The position numbers and the translations under genes are program-made. From contig NC_037686.1 of NCBI RefSeq assembly GCF_003255815.1, forward strand, positions 57,385,888 to 57,449,887: a stretch of 64,000 nucleotides of DNA, given 5' to 3'. Below the pieces are notes generated by a model, which worked only from the letters and a program-made list of their open reading frames with translations, was not told the origin of the DNA and ran no database searches. Every line of letters begins with the position of its first letter. Position 1 is the first letter of the stretch. This DNA comes from Theropithecus gelada (lineage: Eukaryota; Chordata; Mammalia; Primates; Cercopithecidae). Shown here in pieces: positions 57,089 to 64,000 of this stretch.

Positions 57089-58987
57089 TACATACATTGC
57101 TGCTCATTACTAAATACTCAGATGCATTTTCTATATTTTTAATATTATTTTTGTGGAATAATCAAGTCTGCCTAATTGCAAATTTCCAGATAGCACGGCT
57201 TCTATTGTTAACTATGTGAATGGTACGTTTTGGAGTTATGGACAGGGGAGACTCCCTAAATGATGTGATCATAAGTAATAATTATTTAATAATTATTTTT
57301 GGTGAATTTGTGTTTTCTTTGTGCTTTGTTAGAGTTTTTCTTGAAAACAATGTTGATTCATCCTTAAGGTCTCTGTGCCCACTGCAAAAAAGGCAACAAA
57401 CAATACTTCTGGACTGTCCATTACAAAGTCTAGAAGCACTGACACTGAGTGACTGCCTGTAATTTCCCTCCCTAGCTATCTTACTTTGGATTCTGAGAGT
57501 TCATCTTTCTGAATTACCTCGATTCAAGGTCCAAATGAACTGTTCATCACCTGATACCTTGAGCTTTGCATTCTCACCTTTAATGCCCTCTTTGCAAGGC
57601 TTGACAGTGTCTCTTGGCTACTTCTCCTTCCTTAATGCCCATGACATTGCTCTTTCCTGATTCTCTTCTGAAAATAGTTTCCGTCATTTAATCCTTTTTC
57701 TCTTCCTGTTTTGATTTACTTACATAACGGTCATTAGTGCTTCCTCCCTTCATGAAGGTTTCAATCCACTCACTTGGAAACAGAAGGTCACTATGTAGAG
57801 GACTCTATAATCTTTTCTAACTTCAATTTTTATTCCAAATTTTATACTTCAATTTCAGCTGCTTTCTAGAAACCTACATTAAGTGAGCTGTTCTGTCCTC
57901 TCTTACTTGACAATCATTTATTGAGTGGAGCAGAATGTTTGTTGAATTCAGTGACTCACTGTCTTTGAAGGCCATGGTGCTATGTAAAGATCCAGTGGAA
58001 AAAATCGTGAACTGAAAAATGACAAACCTAACCCCAGCTCAGCCACCTGTAGGTATGACTTGGTGCACATATGCAGCCTAAGTTTCTTTTTTCTCATAGG
58101 AAAACTGGCCAATTGGCAAAAGGATCTCTGAATGTATGACTCTCATCTTGAACTTATTATTTTGGAGAATTAAATATATTTTTCCTACTGTGAATTTATT
58201 ATCGTATTTTCACTTCTATACTACAGAGACTCCTCTCATTGAGTATTAATAAACCAATAGGCATCTGACAGTCTAGCCTCTCCTCAAACTTGCTTTTCAA
58301 GTGGTAGAGTTGATTGGACCTTGAACAAGAAAATAACAAACATATGCTCCTAGAGTTCATAGAAGCATCTTGTTTATTTCCTAATTTGAGAAAGGCTGAT
58401 AGAATTGCGTTCTTTCCTAAATTTCCTGTAAATTGCCCTCATTGTGTGTAGACTGAGTTGGACATCTGAGTTTTTACTTAGTGGGCATGGCAGAACTCCT
58501 GCCTTCAGGTCAGACCTCCCACTGCACTGCTCACCCCTCTTTAATTTGTTGAAGTGTTAGCAATTACCAACTGATTTACTCACAATGTGCCAAGTTGACC
58601 ACATCAGTCTTTATAAAATTAGAAACCCAAATGTTGGAAACTTTTTGTTTTTCAACTTTTTTGCCTTCTTTTGCCAAACTTTGCCACTGAGATTTCTGAC
58701 CACCATCTTAAATTTCACATGAAATTATGTAAGTAATCAGATAACCAGATAGCAAATGGGAATTACATGTGCATTCGGGAGGAAAAATTATTCAGAAAAC
58801 TTTAAGTTATGCAGTATTAGTTTTCCTCAAGTGTTTAAGAGAACAAAAAAGAATAATTATATTACTGTGAAACAAATGCTTTACACAATGTTTTTTTATC
58901 CTCAGATAATTAAATAACTTTTGTCAATCCCCTTACACAGGTGGTTGCTGACTCCCTGGATACACTTCTCTCTGGCCAATAACCAAC
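57089..58987. other. Non-genic stretch between two solo LTRs, possible MIR at 57960-58110
   Basis: No gene seen. CAGCTCAGCCACCTGTAGG followed by GACTTGGTGCAC and CCTAAGTTTCTTT resembles MIR in minus orientation. The rest is unassigned. Confidence 0.35.
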
Positions 58988-59339
58988 CTACTGTGTCCAG
59001 AAGTTATTCTTTCCAGTGGCTTCTTGGTCTCGCTGACTTCAAGAATGAAGCTGTGGACCCTCATGGTGAGTGTTACAGTTCTTAAAGGTGGTGTGTACGG
59101 AATTTGTTCCTTCAGGTGTTCAGATGTGTCCAGAGTTTCTTCCTTCTGGTGAGTTTGTGGTCTCGTTGACTTTAGAAGTGAAGCTGCAGACCTTGGCAGT
59201 GAGTGTTATAGCTCTTAAAGGTGGCGCGTCTGGAGTTGTTTGTTCCTCTCAATGGGTGATGGGTTCGTGGACTTGCTGACTTCGGGCGTGAAGTCGCAGA
59301 CCTCCGTGTTGTTACAGCTCATAAAGGTAGTATGGACCC

Positions 59340-59475
59340 AAAGACTATGCAGCAGCAAGATTTATTGTGACAAACAAAAGAACAAACTTCCACGCTGTGA
59401 AAGGGGACCCAGCGGGGTGCTGCTGCTGGCTCGGGTGGCCAGCTTTTATTCTCTTATTTGGCCCTGCCCACGTCC
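59340..59475 (-). promoter_or_regulatory. Predicted LTR12 core promoter and poly(A) region
   Basis: On the minus strand AATAAAAGCTGGCCACCC lies just downstream of the CCAAT array, in the TATA position of ERV9 LTRs, and CAATAAATCTTGCTGCTGC follows about 80 bases later as the poly(A) signal. The TATA-like AATAAAA is intact. Activity cannot be judged from sequence. Confidence 0.6.
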
Positions 59476-59479
59476 CGCC

Positions 59480-59990
59480 GATTGGTCCATTTTACAGAGT
59501 GCTGATTGGTGTGTTTACAAACCTTTAGCTAGACAGAGCGCGGATTGGTGCGTTTTTACAGAGTGCTGATTGGTGTGTTTACAAACCTTTAGCTAGACAG
59601 AGTGCGGATTGGTGCGTTTTTACAGAGTGCTGATTGGTGCATTTACAAACCTTTAGCTAGACACAGAGCGCGGATTAGTGCGTTTTTGCAGAGTGCTGAT
59701 TGGTGCGTTTACAAACATTTAGCTGGACAGAGCGCAGATTGGTGCGTTTTTACAGAGTGCTGATTGGTGTGTTTACAAACCTTTAGCTAGACAGAGTGCA
59801 GATTGGTGCGTTTTTACAGAGTGCTGATTGGTGCATTTACAAACCTTTAGGTAGACACAGAGCGCGGATTGGTGCGTTTTTGCAGAGTGCTGATTGGTGC
59901 GTTTACAAACCTTTAGCTAGATAGAGCGCGGATTGGTGCGTTTTTACAGAGTGCTGATTGGTGTGTTTACAAACCTTTAGCTAGACGGAA
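59480..59990. repeat. CCAAT-box tandem array with 194-bp higher-order repeat
   Basis: Eight units of 63, 64, 66, 64, 64, 66, 64 and about 60 bp start at 59480, 59543, 59607, 59673, 59737, 59801, 59867 and 59931. Each has GATTGGTGCGTTTTTACAGA followed by GTGCTGATTGGTG and ACAAACCTTTAGCTAGACA or variants. Variants repeat with period three: units 2, 5 and 8 have GTGTGTTTAC; 3 and 6 have GTGCATTTAC and GACACAGAGCGCG; 4 and 7 have TTTTTGCAGAG and GTGCGTTTAC. Fifteen ATTGG (reversed CCAAT) boxes remain; unit 4 has lost one (GATTAGT). Confidence 0.95.
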
Positions 59991-60047
59991 AAGTTCTCCA
60001 AGTCCCCACTAGACCCAGGAAGTCCAGCTGGCTTCCCCTGTCACTAC

Positions 60048-61639
60048 CACATGTTATTCTTCTCTTTTACTTAGTATTACTTGATGATCTCAGTTAGGTG
60101 CAATGCATTATATTCTCAGGAAATTCCTTTATTCTTGACCTATTGCTTTTGCTCCCTTTTATGATATGCCAAGATACATTGCCTTTATAACATCTATATA
60201 GGGGCTTTGAGAATCTCTATCTGGAAGACAGACTACATTATGTTTACCAATGAATGGTTTGGAGAGAAGGAAGAAATCATCTTATTTCAGGAGTGAGTGG
60301 GCTCCCCTATGTGAATAAGCACTGCCTCCAATGTGCACATACACAGCTAATGGCCCAGCAGGCAAAATAATTTTAATAATTTCATTAACGGTGGGAATAA
60401 AAAATTGCTGAATAAAACACCTATTTACTAAATAAAAGAAATATGTCCCTGCTTTTCAGTAGACCGAACTCTTACTGTTTACTATGGATAGGAAGTCACT
60501 GGACAAAGGGCTCATTGCTAATTCAAAACTCAGCACAAAGACATACCTTTTCTAGTTTGTTAATTGTTTTACCAAAATCATTAGATTAACTCCAGAAGAT
60601 TAAGTATTGAGAAATGCAGTAATTAAAAATAATGTAATTATATTCATAGAGAATACCAAAGGTATGAGATTAATAAAATGAGAAAAATTCATAAACAGAC
60701 AGTATGGGATTTATTGTTACTAATTTATGATGAATCTCTATAGAATAAACCTGGAAATCTTTCCTGACAGCACTCCAATGTTGTTGCTATATTTACGCTC
60801 TGTTTCTTGGATTCCTAGAATTTGAAATAGCTGAAAGTCACATATTTTCCTGCTTCTCTCTAAGATGTCATTGGCAACACTCTTTACTGTCCTCTAACCA
60901 CTATATTGGAGAACTGAACATTTTGAAGAGATAGCAAGTAGCTTCTTCTGACAAACGAAGAAAAAAAGATATATTACTTCCTAAACTCTACTGACAGTTC
61001 ATGTTCTAGATAATTTACCTATATAGGAAAGAGCTAGCTGCAGAGTAAAGATTATTAATTTGAAGATAATTTCTCCTTATTCACAGACAATGATTCTAGA
61101 ATAATTATAGGCTCTTCTCTATCATAAAGCATCCTCAGGCTTCTCTTCAGCTACTACTCGCACTCAGATTACTGGTCATGAAATCAACTGACATTCTTAC
61201 ATGATAGAAAGGTCCATGTGTTTTAATGAATTTGCATACATACAAAGAAATAAGCACACACACAGAATTATACAGACTTTAGCACTTCTTTGCTCGTATT
61301 TTATCAGTCCTACTGAAATATTTTATTGTATCTTGGAGTTGATGTTGGAAGCATATTTTGGATTTGGATGCAGAAGTTAAATACCATATCCTACATGTGA
61401 GGCTGACATATAAAAGGCTTAAACGCTGCATCCAGATCAGCGTGATAAATTAAGAGTGATTAAGTAGCATTCTAGAGCTGGTTTGACCTAAAGAGGCACT
61501 TAGGAGCTATCTTATGAGGAGAGTAGAATTCAGAAATTTAACATAATTAAATGCCTGCCTTGTGATTTTGCAGCCCTAATAGAATGCTATGGACATGTTG
61601 AATTTTAATAACTCACAGAAGAATACATCACAGCATAAA
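60048..61639. other. Non-genic stretch
   Basis: I see no gene or repeat I can name. Confidence 0.4.
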
Positions 61640-61815
61640 ACTGTAGACTTACAAATGTCTTTAGTTCTCATTTATCAATTCCCCCTTTTCTTATACCGTC
61701 AAAAAACTGAGGTTTGCAAATATTTAAGCAATTTATCCAAGGTCACACAGCTCCTAAATACTAGGGCTGAAACTAGAATCTCTAGCTCTCTTCCTGAAAT
61801 CTTTACCATATTAAC
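61640..61815 (+). mobile_element. MIR relic
   Basis: CAAAAAACTGAGGTTTGCAA, then CAATTTATCCAAGGTCACAC, AGCTCCTAAATACTAGGGCT and AAACTAGAATCTC keep the MIR core (CCAAGGTCACACAGCT) almost intact. Confidence 0.85.
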
Positions 61816-62699
61816 TGCGTACTAGAGTTGAACATTTACTTTCCATTTCGTCACTGGAACTTATTCTCTTATCCTATGCTAAGGAGAGAAGAATATCTCA
61901 TACATGAAAGTGTCTAATACATATGGTTAACTTTTTAAAAAATTGGATCACTAAATTCATCCTTCTATAACCCTGAAGATGGCTAGCATTCATTTTTAAA
62001 GAATTCTAGAAAACAAATTTGGACATCTGTCTATTTCTGGATACAAATTAGGCCATAAAGCAGCTTAAGAATACGTATGAACCCTCAAGCTCAGTGTCAG
62101 ACTCCAGCTAAGCATTTTGGTTGGCATTATTTAAATCTTCTATGGTCACAATTTGAACATGATTTCAATCAAGTATTTCAGTATTCTTTATTTTTCCAAG
62201 GTTTTCGAATAGTGATTTTTAAGGTTTGTGTCTTATGAACGGATTTAAAAGTAGAATGGATAAATTATACAACTCCCTTTGTTTGTGAATATTTTATGTT
62301 TAATATGAATTCATTTATTTTCTCAAAGCTTCATTGTTGAGATAAATGTCAGGCACAAAAGTCCATTACAGGATGCAGGAGGCCCCTGAAGTTCGATTAG
62401 TCTATTGATTGTCTAAGGAGTAATCAACAATGATTCTTGAATATTTTATTCCAATATTTTGTTTCCATTGCAACTTCTATCTGACACTTTTCTTCCAAGC
62501 ACGACATTCATTCTCACAGGTAAATCCAGAAGAGAGAGCTCCCAGTATAAGGAGGGGGTTGGCTCAACAAGGCCTCCTAGGTCCTGTGCAATACCCGGTG
62601 ACCCACAGTGCCTACAAGAGGATACCTAATTCCACAGCCTGCCACCCACAGCTTTCCTTGCTATGGCCTCATCCTACTCACTGAATTTCATCTTAACAC
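61816..62699. other. Non-genic stretch
   Basis: I see no gene. The 84-aa plus frame at 62430-62684 has no recognisable features. Confidence 0.4.
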
Positions 62700-63058
62700 C
62701 TCTTACTCCCTCACTTCCTTCTTTCTTTCTCTTTCTCTCTCTCTCTCTCTCTTTCTCTCTTTCTTTCTTTCTGAGTCTCGTTGTGTCACCCAGGCTGCAG
62801 TACAGTGGCACGATCTTGGCTCACTGCAAGCTCCGCCTCCCAGGTTCACGCCATTCTCCCACTCTCGCCTCAGCATCCCAAGTAGCTGGGACTACAGGCG
62901 CCTGCCACCACACCCGGTTAATTTTATTTTTGTATATTTAGTAGAGATGGGGTTTCACGGTGTTAGCCAGGATGGTCTTGATCTCCTGACCTCGTGATCC
63001 GCCCGCCTCGGCCTCCCAAAGTGCTGGGATTACAGGCGTGAGCCACCGCGCCCGGCCA
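62700..63058 (-). mobile_element. AluY with TTTC/TC microsatellite tail
   Basis: A CT-rich tract (62716-62771, TTTC and TC units) stands for the degenerated reversed tail. GAGTCTCGTTGTGTCACCC follows, then both arms including CTCGCCTCAGCATCCC (small insertion), and it ends GAGCCACCGCGCCCGGCC. The left arm is close to AluY consensus. Frames of 129 and 92 aa here are Alu antisense artefacts. Confidence 0.95.
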
Positions 63059-64000
63059 ACTGCTTCACTTTTCAACAGAAAGTCCTTCAGCTTTTCTCTG
63101 TTTAACTATTTATTTCTGCTTAGTGATGTTTGCCTCAGGAACACATACCACACACACAAACACACATACACACGCACACCTCTTCCACACTGGGTCTGCA
63201 GTGATACTTCGTAGAAATGCTGGTACGTTCCGCACTAAGTCTTTCCTATTCTGGTACATGTTTGTACTGTGTTTCTTATCTTACTGTATTCTATATAAAA
63301 GATAATGGATCGAATTACCAGATGAAAGACTTGGCGGTTCAAAGGCAAGATTTCTAGGAGGTTATGAAGGCGACAAGGATAGCAATGAGCCCAGTGAAAG
63401 ATAAAGCACTGGGAACCACCATATATTTTTTCAGTTGGTATGCTTTCTTTATAACAGGCAATGTAATAGGCTTTTATCATGTTATTCCATCTTTATAAGT
63501 ATATATTTATGGTACAACCGGTAGGATTTTTCCATTTTTGTATTTAAAAAGTAGAATAAACCGTTTTACCTATTATCAACATATAAAATTGATTCTTAAA
63601 GTAGAATGACAATGTATACTAATATCCTTTCAATTAGTATATTTTCAAACACAGACTTGTGATCTACCTATTGACTGATGCTAAGTGGGAATTATAATCA
63701 CTTCATGAATCCTATTCAGATCTGCATTCAACATACCAAATTCATCTAGACCACCTCCTGAGGGAAAATAAGGTGTTTCCACTGGTAATGCAAAGCAGCA
63801 TTTTTTGAGTCTTGGTTCCAGCAACCAAATTGCACCACTTTTGAATTCATGACTCTCCATTCCAAGGCATTATTTTTTATCTGAAAAATGACTAATTTTA
63901 TTATCCTAATTCATATATGTTTGTTCTTACACTTAGAAATATTTTTGTCCAGGAAACTGGTTTCTTACTTCTATATACACCTAGAGATATTTTTAAAGTA
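63059..64000. other. Non-genic stretch
   Basis: (CA)n-rich patch at 63150-63180. I see no gene or repeat I can name up to the window end. Confidence 0.4.

Larger units (their letters stand above)
58988..60047 (-). mobile_element. LTR12-type (ERV9) solo LTR with CTAC TSD
   Basis: The LTR (58992-60043, 1,052 bp) begins TGTGTCCAGAAG and ends CCCCTGTCA on the plus strand, with CTAC on both sides (58988-58991, 60044-60047). Reversed, it has U3 with a CCAAT-rich tandem array, then the promoter (AGAATAAAAGCTGGCCACCC at ~59440-59460, reversed), then R/U5 with AATAAATCTTGCTGCTGC at ~59350-59370. ERV9 LTRs are known as enhancer-promoters in primates, so any transcription would start near 59400 and run leftwards. 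The 109-aa frame at 59240-59569 is an antisense artefact. Confidence 0.92.

Noticed and set aside
56364..57113. 249-aa open frame, the longest in the window
   Set aside because: It lies wholly or nearly so in a GC-rich solo LTR, overlaps long frames on the other strand, and shows no domain, signal peptide or splice context.
59480..59990. Tandem array as a CRISPR array
   Set aside because: The units are continuous 63-66-bp repeats without unique spacers and lie in an ERV9-type LTR of a primate genome.
1..64000. A novel multi-gene system
   Set aside because: No intact coding gene or operon-like arrangement is visible; the content is explained by vertebrate mobile elements and unassigned non-coding sequence.

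Overview
The window is nuclear DNA of a catarrhine primate, most likely an Old World monkey. It holds thirteen Alu copies, LINE-1 layers of several ages, MaLR and ERV LTRs (including an ERV9/LTR12-type solo LTR), MER20-type hAT elements, MIR relics and a mariner relic. Two 5'-truncated young Alus (2233-2440 and 17037-17235) read GAGATC-(C/T)-GGCCACTGCA in the right arm. I know this as typical of the Cercopithecidae AluYR lineage; ape AluY reads GAGATCGCGCCACTGCA.

I found no protein-coding gene. Every long open frame either falls in a recognisable repeat or is short and featureless. No tRNA, rRNA or CRISPR array is visible. The window reads as intergenic DNA or the inside of a large intron, with repeats filling roughly half of it.

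Layout. 0-5 kb: an MLT1-type LTR with an Alu inside, a truncated AluY, a 37-bp minisatellite and an AT-rich palindrome. 4.8-7.35 kb: a three-layer nest of old LTR, L1 with inverted 5' part, and a 117-bp young L1 tail. 8.9-11.1 kb: a complete LTR-internal-LTR THE1/MST-type element on the minus strand. 13.0-14.8 kb: a younger L1 with a 5' inversion and an Alu inside. 14.8-18.6 kb: an old unnamed repeat hosting a mariner relic (itself hosting an AluY) and a MER20. 18.6-24.7 kb: mostly unique sequence. 24.75-30 kb: an old L1 fragment, then an antisense class III-like ERV pol relic cut by two plus-strand MaLR solo LTRs with perfect 5-bp target duplications. 30.4 kb: a 7SL-derived fossil monomer. 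31.8-34 kb: an inverted near-identical 70-bp pair, a diverged 92-bp direct pair and an L1 tail. 34.8-35.86 kb: a minus-strand L1 holding the only N, flanked by an exact-length 320-bp duplication. 39.9-46.6 kb: L2, MSTB-type LTR, Alus, MER20, a long old L1 and an MIR. 47.8-54.4 kb: more Alus (one inside an old DNA transposon), MIRs and a long alternating purine-pyrimidine tract. 55.47-57.08 kb: a GC-rich 1.6-kb solo LTR (MER52-like). 58.99-60.04 kb: an LTR12-type solo LTR with a tandem CCAAT-box array. 62.7-63.1 kb: a minus-strand AluY behind a pyrimidine microsatellite.

Nothing here forms a pathway. The logic is the order in which mobile elements landed, readable from nesting and target-site duplications. 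The most notable points are the 70-bp inverted copy (a candidate templated repair insertion), the higher-order repeat in the LTR12 promoter region, two independent L1 5' inversions, and the likely assembly error around the N at 35500.
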